Source: Micrasema longulum (Eukaryota; Arthropoda; Insecta; Trichoptera; Brachycentridae). From it: a stretch of 64,000 bases of DNA. The position numbers and the translations under genes are program-made. The stretch covers positions 248,001-312,000 of the forward strand of contig JAGVSM010003675.1 in the NCBI GenBank assembly GCA_022494885.1. The letters are read 5' to 3'. Under the pieces are notes generated by a model. It had not been told where the DNA came from. It made no database searches and saw only the letters and a program-made list of their open reading frames with translations. Positions 31,010 to 42,239 of the stretch are shown here, piece by piece (the first letter of the stretch is position 1; the number at the start of each line of letters is the position of its first letter).

Positions 31010-31637
31010 TCTTTATATATATAATTCCTCTGTACGTGTGATGTCACCGAGCTTCTTCTAAACGGCTTAACCGATTTACGTGCGGTTTTTAGCGAAATGT
31101 AGATCTTTGCGCTGTGCATGTTCGTAGATGCTAAAATTTTCAATCGAATCTGTGAAAAAAAAGTTAGAAGCATAAATCGTTTTTTTATCAACCTACCAGG
31201 GGTGCATTCGATGAGAATGTATAATTTACAAAAAAAAAATGAAGGATGTAGTTTTTTTGTCCTTAAAAAAGTTTGTTTTTGAATGTTTACAAACAACATT
31301 CGCTTTTTATGGATCCCAATCAGATTCTTTCCTTACATTTCTAATAATTTCTTCCCATTTATTTATTTTTAAAATAGATACATTTTTTAAAATAGTATCC
31401 ATAAAAGTGCTCCCCTGTTGGTGAGAAAAGCTGAGTTTGACATTTGCAAAAATAATGTTCAACCATAAACAAGTACCTACTTAAATTCAATATTTGAATA
31501 TGTATTAATATTTTTTGGTTTTGGAATTCAATCATCAACAAATACCTAGGTACCTTCTTATCAATGAAAAGTCTTTTTCCTGGGTAATAGCAGGCAAGCC
31601 AACTTTCGGGCAGGGCAACATCTGTCGGGTCCGCTAG
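31010..31637 (+). mobile_element. Non-autonomous Helitron-like element
   Basis: The 5' end is TCTTTATATATATAATTC, followed by cgtgtgatgtcaccgagctt, then aaacggcttaaccgattta. The 3' end is gggcagggcaacatctgtcg, ggtcc, then CTAG. The element lies between A (31009) and T (31638), the Helitron target AT. TC start, CTRR end and A/T flanks agree. The 3' hairpin is weak. No Rep/helicase is encoded. Confidence 0.55.
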
Positions 31638-31639
31638 TA

Positions 31640-32410
31640 ATATTATAATTTACAATAATAATAATAAATTTCGACAGTACTTATGGCACCGTTTTCGTAA
31701 GTAATAACTTCGAGAGCGCTTTACATTATACATAATTTAAAAAATAAAATTAGGTCTATTTACAAGCTAGCTCTTAATGACTATTTAATTACAGTCAAAT
31801 TTTACAAATCGTGTAATACACATAATATGTTTGTACTTCTAAAAATTAGATCCAAAAAGTAGCACTTTTCAAGTCAGGAAACGATTTCACAAATAAACAT
31901 TTATTTTTCTTTTCTGAAAAGTGATTCTGTTTCACAATTTCGAACTTCTGGAGGTATCGCCAAATTTGGAACTCTGGTGAGGCTGAGCGTTGAGTAAGGC
32001 GCCTATCTGCCAGCTCATCCGGAACGCAGAGTTCCTTATTGATAATAAATAAATTTATCCGATGTCCCTACCCCTAGACAAAATTCAACTTTAAAAATGT
32101 CTCTTCAATATGGATTTTGTTTTAGAGAACTTAGTAAATATTTACATGCAGGGCATTTAACACTCTTGGGGCCACATTAAAACCAAATGCTTTTAGCTTT
32201 TTTTTGCTTCTGAACGTCTTCTTCGAGCATTTGCTGAAATTTCTTGTAGCCACGGCCAGAAACGTGTCCATTTATTTCTTTAATATTATTTTGTTACCAA
32301 CGTTATTTAGAAAGTTTATCTATATTTATCGAAAACAGTTTTACGATCTAATAATATGATTTTTCGAGGAAGTATTTAAAACGGTTTCGGAAAAATATGT
32401 CCTTGCATAT
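31640..32410. other. No gene recognised
   Basis: Intermediate composition, with a block near 31930-32040 richer in GC (gaggctgagcgttgagtaag). No coding frame or shared repeat was found. Confidence 0.3.
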
Positions 32411-32417
32411 GTCGTCA

Positions 32418-33137
32418 TGATCGTAGAACAACGACGAATGTATTTTCTTTAACAATATTTTGAGTTTGTCTAAATTTTTGTAGACAAGGACTGGATTCAA
32501 CTCTCTAGGGAGCTTTATATTAACATATTACAACAGAGATTAAGAACATTTAAGATAAGATGATAATATAGAAGTCTAGGCATCTACAGGGCTTATGACC
32601 TGTCAATGGCTGGTTTAAGTGGCCACTTTACACACTGTGTAACATTCACCATACTGCCCATATTCGAACATCTATATTCCTTCAATTCTTTCATCTGTTG
32701 ATGTTTGTGAAGTTAAAGAGCTGAAACCTTTATTTATGCGGGTGATATTCATCTAATTGAATTATTCACCTACATACTAGGCAGGGATGTTATCAAAGAA
32801 ATTAAGACTGGTATGTTTGTTGGCAGACCTAAGAATTCTGAGCATAGGGGAATGAAAACCATAGTTTTATGGTTATCGGTGTGAACGAGTAAGTTATGTC
32901 TGAGGTTTCTAGTTGGGATATTAAATTATATTGAGCTAAGTAGTTCAGGCGCATCAAAGAGTGAGTTAAGAATTTTAAATTGGACTAGAAGGTATATCAT
33001 TTGATACTTGAACTATTTATTTATGTTTCAATTTTTCAAACCTGGATTGTAAAGATTTTTTATAACGTTTTCATATTCAAATATAAAAAAAAGACAATAT
33101 CGCATTTTTCGCTCATTCGTTGTTGTTCTACGATCAC
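32418..33137. mobile_element. MITE-M with repeat Z inside
   Basis: Terminal inverted repeats: left tgatcgtagaacaacgacga at 32418, and right, inverted, tgatcgtagaacaacaacga ending at 33137. A shorter member with related ends lies at 52651-52892. About 330 bp of the interior is repeat Z. No transposase is encoded. Confidence 0.55.
32454..32785 (+). repeat. Repeat Z, fullest A-B copy
   Basis: The A block (caaggactggattcaactct, ctagggagctttatattaac) runs directly into the B block (ctaggcatctacagggctta, tggctggtttaagtggccac, ctttatttatgcgggtgata). Best reference for the family. Coding potential is not apparent. Confidence 0.65.
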
Positions 33138-33230
33138 GGATATTTAATGAAATATTGTTTTAAATTTTAAAAATGGAATACTGACATGTATATTATTCCT
33201 CATCCTTCTATCCTTTTTTTGGCCTCGAGG

Positions 33231-33415
33231 TGAAGTGGTCAGCGCGATTGCCCACCATGCAAGGGGTCTCGGGTTCGATTCGGATACTGGCATGGTTGAC
33301 ATGAAACATTTATTTAAACAGGTGTTTTCAAACAATTATATTTCATAGCTCTTGAAGCACTAGATTGATCATCTTACCTTACCGTAAAAAATATCAAAAT
33401 AAGCTGCGATTTCTG
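33231..33415 (+). mobile_element. SINE-2, 3'-truncated
   Basis: Head ggcctcgaggtgaagtggtc, B box gggttcgattcgg. The body runs to aagctgcgatttctg. The 3' quarter is replaced by the antisense end of LINE-F. Confidence 0.7.
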
Positions 33416-33417
33416 TA

Positions 33418-33830
33418 ATAATAATATTATTAATAATAATAATAATAATAAAAATGGTTTATTAACAAAAATTACAATTTCTTTATCTACTACATATAAA
33501 CTTAGGTAATAGATTTCTTTTTAAATTTTAAAATTTTTTTTTCATTGGGGATATCAACTAATACATGTTACAAAAATATAACAAATAAAATATACAGAGA
33601 ATAAAACCAATGACAGATATCCACAGAAATACATTAAATACAGCTACAATACATACTAGTGTGTTTGTGTGAGTGTAAGTGAGTGAGAGGGTGGGTGAGT
33701 GGGTGTTATATTGGAATAAGGGTGGACATGTGTGTAAATATTATTGAACAAGCGTCGAAAATATTATTCTGTAGATAATGTCTAGTCTGCCTAACTAGGT
33801 ACAACCTGTTTTAAGGCAGACATTTTTATT
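33418..33830 (-). mobile_element. LINE-F 3' UTR, reverse
   Basis: Begins with the reversed (AAT/TTA) tail at 33425-33455, then a T-rich end, and a GT/GAGT-rich tract at 33660-33710, the reverse of the CA/CTC tract at 6540-6670. It ends with tctagtctgcctaactaggt, matching 57590-57612. Confidence 0.6.
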
Positions 33831-34387
33831 GTAAAATATTTTTCATTGAGATATAATATAAATATATAAAACTCCATACAAATCCGAGCCAAAATGATCA
33901 GCGGAGGGAGCAAGTCTCGTCACGTCATATCGCGTAGACTTTGACAAGCAAACCATGTAGTACAGTAAAAAGCACGGACTGTTTACATCGGTCTACTGTA
34001 AGTTCTATTCAGTATATCGCTACCTTTCGCATACGCGTCTCCTTTTTGTATCGTTTTACTATACGCCCGACTAACTGTGCAGGACAGAGATCGGAGGTAG
34101 CTAGTAACAAATTAATAAAACGTTTTTCAACATTAAAATAGCTATTTGAAACAAATATTGATTAAGATAAGAACATTACTTACCGGTGAAAGGTTATACC
34201 ATCGCTTTTACACATCGATTTTTGCAGTATCTTAGCGTATATATAGGCATTTTAGTAATTGCGAGGAGACAAAAGTTTAAAAGTAACCGGGGACTGCTCG
34301 CAACATACTAATGTCCGTTCTATCAAACATATGCTAATTGGCCGCAGGTTTAGGGAACCTATTTTGAACGCTCATGTCTACTCAAGT

Positions 34388-34832
34388 GATGTATTTTTTT
34401 ATTTTATTTAATAAAATAAAAAGTTCCAACATGTTAACAAAAAGAAATACATAATAAATCAAAAGTACAGAAACAAAAACGAAATGTAGTACCACACCGA
34501 AAAAGAGCAATCTCTTGTGCTTGCTGTGGGATTACAATATTAATAATTTAAGTACAAAATACACACATTAAAAAAAAAAAAAAAGTACATAAAACATTTT
34601 TTAATAAATAATTTCATATATGTACATTTGCATGCAATTGCGCATGCGTGCGCACGCATGTATAAATATCCACACATATACACGCACACGCAAACTCACT
34701 CACACGCACATACACATTCACCCACATACATACTATAACATGGTGAAGGAAATTATAAAATAAGGATTTCAAGTTATTTAACAAAAGAACTTCAAGTACT
34801 GTAAAAAAATGCATAAAAAAAACAAAAAACAA
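34388..34832 (-). mobile_element. LINE-D 3' UTR, reverse
   Basis: Reverse of 42240-42680. Both hold the block tgcgcacgcatg next to tataaatatccacacata and a CACTCACACGCACA-type tract. Both have an end with cacaccgaaaaagagcaat or its complement. Open frames here are translations of GT/CA repeats. Confidence 0.65.
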
Positions 34833-34960
34833 TAATTTTCCTTAATTTTAAAATAAAAACCTCAAATATGATTTAAATTTAAACGGAGAATTTATTGAGG
34901 ACAGTAATCTAAATATTATGCTATCCCATTGAATCATATATAAATTTATTGTATTTTCGC

Positions 34961-35080
34961 ATGTGCATATATATTGTGTATGTTTGTGTGTATATATATG
35001 TATATGTATGTATATGTGTGTGTATATGTATGTATGTGTATATGTATGTATGAAGTATGTATGCTTTATATTTATATATT
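34961..35080. repeat. GTAT/GT microsatellite
   Basis: Imperfect (TATG)n and (GT)n tract. It generates long repeat-coded frames (Met-Tyr-Val-Cys) on both strands that are not genes. Confidence 0.85.
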
Positions 35081-35163
35081 TAATTGTATTTTTACATTTA
35101 ATGTAAACTGTATTTTTTTTTTCTTTTCTTCTCTTTTGGGCTATAACTGTTTTTTTTATTTCT

Positions 35164-35369
35164 TCAATATTGTTTTTATTTATAGGAAACATATTCGAAA
35201 ACCACATTTGCCGCAACAAATCGGTTTCTTAGAACAGGCATTTGCCCATATAGGAACCGATTGCAACATTAGGCGTATTAATATTTCTGGCTTGCCGACC
35301 CTTCATATACTGAGCCTACTCCTAGTACAAGCAGAATTTGCCAGAGTGTTTTTTGTGCCATTTTTGTAA
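35164..35369 (+). other. Exon-like open block after a splice acceptor
   Basis: A pyrimidine-rich tract ending ttgtttttatttatag at about 35185 precedes a frame reading HIRKPHLPQQIGFLEQAFAH, CNIRRINISGLPTLHILSLL and EFARVFFVPFL, then TAA at 35367. AATAAA-like motifs follow at 35390. Composition is more balanced than its surroundings. It could be a terminal exon of an unrecognised gene, or a LINE end. Confidence 0.25.
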
Positions 35370-36070
35370 CATTGTATGTATAAACTAATAAATGAATAAA
35401 TGAATTAATAAAAAATGGTAAAAATCAACATTTAATTAAGGAGGTTGAAAAACAAATATTTTTACCTTTAATTTGAATTTTGTAAAGACATCGACATTTT
35501 TTTTTTCACCAGGCAAATTGTTATAGAAGTTTATTTCCTGATATTATACATAACTTTTTTTTAATGTTTTTTTTTCAAAATATACCTCAATGCGCCTGGT
35601 GGTATTCGGGTACTACCTTCACAGGACAGAGCATTGTTTCACCGATCAATTTATTGTAATTGATTAGTAAAATCATGAAAAACGTAAAATATATTGAATT
35701 TTATTAAACTTATAATTTAGTACATGTTTATTTTAATAATTACGATAAAGCAGTGGTGATTAAAACTACCAGGGCATTGATCCGGTAACAATAAAGTAAG
35801 ATTATTGACGCGTGTTTCCTGTTCGTACGCTGCTCGCGCTGGAAGAAATCATAATATTATTTCCTGAGGTGTGATTATTTATCAAAACGAATATTGGCAA
35901 TCATAATGATATGCAGTTGGCAGTAGATATATTGCTAATGCTTCCCATGATGGATTTGCAGAGTGCCACAATTGAATTTTAATTTCTGATGCAGGCAGGT
36001 GAGCGCAACCATTAAATGTTTAAGAGATTCAAGCGAATCAAAACCTTATTTATGTTTGTTAGTGAAAATT

Positions 36071-36327
36071 ATTCATCATCATCATTCCCTATCCGCACCT
36101 AATGGTGCATAGGGCACTGCATTTTTGCACCAATCGCAGCATATCTTGATCATTTTTGTTACATGAAGGTAAGATGATCGCTTCAAGTACTAGTCCAGGG
36201 ACTATGAAATATTTTAATGTGAAAACACCCTTATTAAATAAATATTTCATATTAACCCTTTCGGGAATCAAACCCAAGACCTCTTGCATGGTAAGCAAAT
36301 GCGCTGACCATTTCACCACGAGGCCGA
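36071..36327 (-). mobile_element. SINE-2, full-length reverse copy
   Basis: The reversed head ends at 36327 (ccacgaggccg on the plus strand) and the body and catcatcatc tail run to 36071. Confidence 0.8.
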
Positions 36328-36589
36328 AAATTATTAGTTCTTTATAAATTATTATAGAAATAAAAAACGAGTGATACTTTAATCCACAAAACCTGTTTTG
36401 AAGATGTCGCGAAAGCTATGAAACTGGTAACTTAACTATCACTTGTCTTTTTATTCTGCAATGAAAAACCTTTATTATTAGCTTTTAATAGATTTTCTTG
36501 GTATTTTTTATTTATCAATGCCGGATTTTGCCCTGAAGGGAGTTCTCGAGATTGACATATATTATTGATATTGCACCAAATAAGGAAAA

Positions 36590-36782
36590 GTATTTTGAGA
36601 AGAAAACATGAAAGTATAGATATTAAGAGGGCTTATGACTTGTCATTGGCTAGTTTAAGCGATCACAAAAGTCAACAGGAGAAAAATTTGAGAAAATGGA
36701 TGTTCAAATCCAGCTAGAATGGTGAATGTAACTGTGTAAAATAGTAACTTAAAACAGACAATGGCAAATCACAAGGCTTATA
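36590..36782. repeat. Repeat Z with inverted ends
   Basis: Starts in plus orientation (gagggcttatgacttgtcat) and ends in minus orientation (acaatggcaaatcacaaggc), with gttcaaatccagctagaatg between. It is abutted by the LINE-B tail. Confidence 0.5.
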
Positions 36783-37440
36783 AATTTATTTATTTAATTA
36801 TTTAAACGCCTTTTAGGCTTTTATATGTTTTACATACACATATACTTATAAAAAAGACATGTATTTTACACAAAAGTGGCAACAAAAAAAAAGATTTAAG
36901 AATAATGAAAATAAAAAAATGAAGAAAAATCATCTTTACATCTTAGTCTAAGAAAAATGGGTATACCCATACATATATTGCAGTGGAGAGAACAGAAGTG
37001 CATTTTAAAATATAAAAACAGACATGCATTTTACACCAAAGTTGAAAAAAATCAATTTAGAAGAGTAAGAAAAATAAACAAATAATCATTCTTACATATT
37101 AGTAAAAAATATATGGGTATACATAATAATATACACATATATTACAGTAGAGAAAAAAGAAGTGCATTTTTTTTAGTATAAGTTATATTAAAATAATCTT
37201 AAAATTAGAAGAAGTTAGAAAAATAATAATTTAGAATACAGATATAACTCAATAAAACGCAAACAATTAAAATCAACAAAGTATTATTAAGGTATTCCAA
37301 TTTGAAGATAGTAAATTGATACAGCGCCTTTGAATATTCAAAAGATATCATTTGCGTATTCTTCTGCGAACGCGTGAATTCTTTTTACTGGCGAGTGTGC
37401 ACTGTAGTTTGTTATAGGTACATTTATATATAAGAGTTTA
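36783..37440 (-). mobile_element. LINE-B C-terminus and 3' UTR
   Basis: The minus strand near 37430-37310 reads PITNYSAHSPVKRI, then FAEEYANDIF, matching the TNYSANSPV ... N-DIF end of LINE-B at 28218. The 3' UTR contains an internal duplication of about 165 bp (about 36850-37010 and 37018-37175; shared ggtatacat and agaagtgcattttaaa-like blocks). The tail is reversed TAAATAAATA at 36783. Confidence 0.65.
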
Positions 37441-37474
37441 TGAAATCGGGAAATAAATGGGAAACTTCCGTATT

Positions 37475-38630
37475 ATTATTTATTTTATCTATTTATTTAT
37501 TAAAAGAAAACAACAGCCATTACAAAAAAAAAAATATGTACAAATAAACCAAAATTATGGGCCAATTATAGTTTTCTATACATTGCGTAATACAATGCCA
37601 AAAAAAGAAGAAAAAAAGCGTACATTGAAATAGCCACTCCGCATCATTCCACAAAAATCCTTTCGCCGGCGGATCCATACGGATCTTCTCTGTAGCATTT
37701 TATGTCGGATTTTATATTCAATTATAGCTAAAATCAATATTTCGTTGTTGCGCCGGCAATATATTTTTAGTAATTTTTCCTAACAATAATTTTTGATTTT
37801 TCAAATTCTTAGAAATTTTTTTCAAAATAAAATTTCTTATTTTTTCTATTTATTACATTTTTTTTTTTTAAACAATCATCATCAAAGGGTACATTGTTTT
37901 TTTATTTTTTACAACACGATTTAACAGATATTGCTGGCGCGGCGCAAATACTGTTTACCTCAGCGAAGCGTTTTTTTTTTTTAATTCATCACATCTCTAT
38001 CCGCAGCTAATTATCTGTTGCATGAAAGTAAAGATAACGTTTTATGTGCCATTCCAGAGACCGTGAAATATTAGCATATTTATACAAATTTTATTGCTAA
38101 GGGCATCTACGTTGCCAATTCATCTATTCATTTTGCGCATGACTGAATTTTGTTTTAAAGTTTTATTTTAATTTTCCAATAATACATTACAATCAGTTGC
38201 CGACTTCTGTGCCGCAGCATTATTCCAAGTTCTGAGAAACAGCTACCGAATAGTCTGGAAATAGCGCCGATTCGCTTGGGAACCGGCTTCCACCTTTAGC
38301 TCCTTCTTCCCACAAAGCGCATCCTTCATGCACCTCACATGCCATAATATTTATTCCAAATATGTGACGGGAGTTTAATCAGATGTATTTTTGCACGCAG
38401 AATGTAACGAGAATCGATCAATAACAAACGCTGTTTAGAAAATTGGCCTTTGGATTCCTTGAAATTTTAAGGACAACATGTGATTTCAGGAATGCTACTT
38501 TTTTTATTTTATATCCTTTATTATACATAAAATGTGTACTATTGTTAATAACCATATATACTATTTTATGCATTTTTTTTGCATATTTGCCAATCGAACC
38601 CTTACAGTCGGAGCGGCGGAGATTAGCATT
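37475..38630. other. No gene recognised
   Basis: A possible antisense LINE tail (tattttatctatttatttat) starts it. A decayed SINE-2-like body may lie at 38000-38115. The GC-richer part at 38200-38340 has no frame I can assign. Confidence 0.3.
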
Positions 38631-38639
38631 TCACAATTG

Positions 38640-39105
38640 AGTTCTGGTCCCGACTTTGATGTATGGGAGCAAGGTATGGACTTATGGAAAACAGGGGTGA
38701 AAGTAGGCTCAATGCTGTCAAAATGCGGTCCCCAAGGTAAATGCGTGGTAAAACTATGTTCGATAGATGCACAAATGTCGAGATCCGTACATTATGCAAG
38801 GCTGAGATTAAGCACTATCGAAAAAATCCAGAAAGAAACTCTGCGTTGGTTTGGACATTTAAAGCGAATGGACAGCGAAATATTGGCAAAAAATATTTCC
38901 ATTGCGAATGCTGATGGATGCAGAAATAGAGGAAGACCCAGAAAAACATGGCACGACTTGAAGATGGACATGTCAAAAGTCGGAATAATCGGCGCGCGTG
39001 CATGAGATGTATGAATGTAGAGGAAGCGAGATCTGTATGCAAAAATAGAACAATGTGGCGTTCTATCCTCTCTGTCTTCCCTTACGGGGAAACGGCGGGA
39101 TGGTT
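38640..39105 (+). mobile_element. LINE-A (RTE-like) C-terminal fragment
   Basis: Order of blocks: a degraded LVPTLMYGS-like start near 38640, then IEKIQKETLRWFGHLKRMDS, RNRGRPRKTWHD. After a frameshift near 38955 it continues KSRNNRRACMRCMNVEEARS, VCKNRTMWRSILSVF, and the 3' end tacggggaaacggcgggatg. The deletion after KTWHD removes the QIQ motif. Clearly dead. Confidence 0.75.
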
Positions 39106-39357
39106 TGTTTGTGTGGAGTCGAAGAAACGAGACTCGAATTTTTCAATATTTCAGGAGACGCACTAAACATGTTTAAATGTTAGTTCAAATTTAACGATTT
39201 TTTAATATATGCCATTTTAAAAAACTAATCATAAACGTTAGTTTCGAAAAATGTCATTTGTTCAAAAATATATTATTAACTCTTATTTATACTTAAAGCA
39301 TTAGCTCAATTGTGAAATATTTCAATGAATCCATTAAATATTTTTACAAAACCGGTC

Positions 39358-39482
39358 ATCATCATCATCATTCCCTTTCCGCACGTAATGGTGCGTAGGG
39401 TACTGTATTGGTACACCGATCGCAGCGCACCTTGATCATTTTGGCTGCACGAAGGGACGATGATCAATCTTGCGTTTCATGT
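39358..39482 (-). mobile_element. SINE-2, 3' part, reverse
   Basis: Contains ttccctttccgcacgtaatg, ggtacaccgatcgcagc and the catcatcatcat tail. The head is absent. Confidence 0.65.
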
Positions 39483-39489
39483 ATAACCA

Positions 39490-40560
39490 CTAAACTACTT
39501 TTTTTTCAACTCGATAAATTTCCAAATAATTATTATACTAAAATAAATATAAAACAACTATTTTTTTTAACCACCTAGTTAAAATAAATAAATAAAGAGT
39601 CATTTTAAATTATTATTTTTATTATTTATAATAACAGTTATTTATAACCACAGAGTTAATGCTTCCAATGTTACTTTTATGTTTTGATTATCATACTCTC
39701 TATTTTTTTACTAAAAGCTGGAATATTTTTTACTTATATTAATTGTCTTAGTACTTTGTAATTTTGCCATGTTCGTTTTTTATTTTTGGTGAATTTTCTC
39801 ATTTATTTTCCTTGTTTTTATTTATCAGATATTTATACGTGTATATTGTTAAACATTAAATATGTTATTCTTACTGTAAAATTGGCTTTAAACTATTCAG
39901 ACTTTTTACTGGAAAAAAATACGTATCTCATTATATGAAGAAGCCTGATTATAATACGATGTATATATTTTATAAATAAGAAAATGTCTCGGTAATTGAA
40001 TCATTTAAAAGTATAATAATATATTTTTGCATGGCATTACCTTGATGTATGTAGGTCCCAACCCGCAGTCGAAATGTCCTCAGTGCATTCTAATAGCCTC
40101 ATTGTTTAAATAATTCAGATTCACCTTCGTTTATTGTTATTTAAACATGCTTAAGTCAGACGTGTCCTGCACTCAGCTGGAAAAATCAAATTCCCACAGT
40201 AACAAAGAGTCCACATTTTACCGCCACATTCGCTACACCGAAACATATGAAACATGGCTTATAGTTCAATAAATTCTTAAAGTTAATATAAAAATCACGA
40301 ATGGTAAGGCGATGAAAATGTATTTAGAAGAGCGAAGCTTAAAGTTAATCATTACTGAATCATTTGCTTTTTTAATCCAAATTAAGTCAACAATCGTCAC
40401 AGAATAAGGATTGCCAAATACACTTAATGTTTTTTATGCTCGGATGATTAAATTCTGTATGGTTGATTCGTTAAACGTCTTGTCAACACAGTTATTATCT
40501 AAAGATTGCTAAGTTATTAGCACTGATCCATAACTACAATAAATTTAGTCCTGTTCCTTA
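39490..40560. other. AT-rich stretch, no gene recognised
   Basis: No frame or shared repeat was found. Confidence 0.35.
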
Positions 40561-40572
40561 AACTGATAAAAA

Positions 40573-40790
40573 TGTTGATTCCCCTTCGTACTGTTGCGGA
40601 TATCCTAATCAGTCTTCTAAACACATCCCAGGGTCTTGGCCTTTTACCCCTCTCTATGATTAGAGCTTCTCTCTACTATCCTTGTCCCTGTTATAGGTCT
40701 TGTCAGATATACAGCTCTAATGCCTACCTGAAAGAATTTCAAGGGTTTTTTAAAAATATGTAATGTATACCAAGCATAAAAAATATTTTT
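40573..40790 (+). mobile_element. R1-like LINE C-terminal fragment
   Basis: One plus frame reads DSPSYCCGYPNQSSKHIPGS, WPFTPLYD, then past stops CLPERISRVF. It parallels SDYPSCCCGYPYQSFEHILW and CPFSLLYNH at 61600-61550 (-). The C-xx-C-type cysteines with a histidine are the C-terminal CCHC motif of R1-type LINE proteins. The 63-codon open frame in the neighbouring frame is a shadow. Confidence 0.55.
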
Positions 40791-40799
40791 AGATTTTGA

Positions 40800-41815
40800 A
40801 TTTTGAATGCAAAAATGGTCATTCCATTGGCCACGTCTCTAATACGTCACAATTCATGTTTATTTGTTCTCGGCCATTGAAATTTGTCTAGAACATTATA
40901 ACGAATCTTGGCATCACAACAACCAAGGTCAAACACATCGCATTTTTCCAGCCACGTATTTTTGTTAAATTTCTTTTTTACATTTATGTACGAAAACATT
41001 TCTCCACAATATCCATATTGAATTGAGAATATACAATTAAGTATTCTTAATCCATTTCATATATTTTTATCGGTATTCGTAGTATGTGATATTTCCGTAT
41101 TGTGTGATTTCCTAAACATAATAACCTTTGAACCAAATGAGATTATTTCAATATTTAAAGCATTTTCAATAAAAAAGAATAATGATTATGTTGATAATAA
41201 AAGCACATGTTGAAATAGCATATCTGTGACTACTGATGTTTTTTGCATTAAAACAAAACAGGCTTCAGATTTTTATTAAAACAAAAAAAAAAATATGACG
41301 AAAGTGGACTGCTATATTTTATTTACAAATAAAATAGCATGCTGGTATTATAATTTCGTTACCTTTTAGCTAACTAACTGTTTTAATTTATTTATTTAGT
41401 ATTTTTGTTCTGAATCGTGTCTGCTTTCACCCAAATTTGTGAATACTTGCCGCCAAGACTTGAATATAAATTTTCGTTGACTTCCAAGTATTTGGAAGTC
41501 GCCAAAAAATAACACACGTGTTGAAATATACCTATTTGGAAAATGATTATATGCGACTTGCATATAAAAAAATGCACTGTGGCATAGTAGCAACTGTTTG
41601 GTTTCATAGGTAGCATTGGTGGCATAGAGACCATTGCAATAGACAATATTTTTATCATTTAAAAATGTATTCGCTAGTAATTTATAAAACAGTATCCTAC
41701 AAAATTTATTTGATTCTTAAAAGGCTGTAAATGGCTACGAAATTCCTTTTCAAAAAACTAAATAAAAGACAGAATATTTTGAATAGAGACTTATACCCGT
41801 ATGCAGAGACAAAAC
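40800..41815. other. No gene recognised
   Basis: AT-rich. Minus-strand frames at 41392-41658 have no domain or splice support. Confidence 0.3.
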
Positions 41816-41822
41816 TTAAGGC

Positions 41823-41893
41823 GAGGAAAGTACATTCTAATATCATATTCAGAGAATAACCCGAAGGTGAAGACAATAGGATGTACTTTCCTC
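41823..41893. ncRNA. 71-nt hairpin, pre-miRNA-like or tiny TIR element
   Basis: gaggaaagtacat (41823-41835) pairs perfectly with atgtactttcctc (41881-41893). The stem extends imperfectly to about 24 pairs around a loop of about 23 bases. The size fits a miRNA precursor, but nothing else supports a miRNA. A very short palindromic element is equally possible. Confidence 0.25.
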
Positions 41894-42239
41894 AAATAAA
41901 TAAGTAAATAATTTCTTTTTCGTAAAAAATCATAAATACGCCAGTCGTATATAACTAGCGCACACTCCCGCTGACTGCCAATAATCGACTAATTGAACGA
42001 ATTCCTTCTTTTTTTTGTCTTTTTCACACAAACACCGGCCACAGAACAGCGTCTCGGTCTTCCTTGTTATAGGTTTTATTCTCGTGCACTTTCTTATACT
42101 GCCAAACAGATTTATTGTGGTATCGGAAAGACTTTCATTCGTATAATTATTCTCCTCATAGTAAGGATAAATATTTTTTATATTAAAATTCTGAATATTT
42201 GTACAAATTGTACAAAAATAAGAGAGATATATTTTATTT

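Noticed and set aside
34848..35219. 123-codon minus-strand open frame as a gene
   Set aside because: Half of it is Tyr-Thr-His/Ile-Tyr repetition from translating a GTAT/GT microsatellite.
38000..38115. SINE-2 copy
   Set aside because: Only a loose resemblance (gttgcatgaaagtaaagata, attccagagaccgtg). Too decayed to list as a separate feature.
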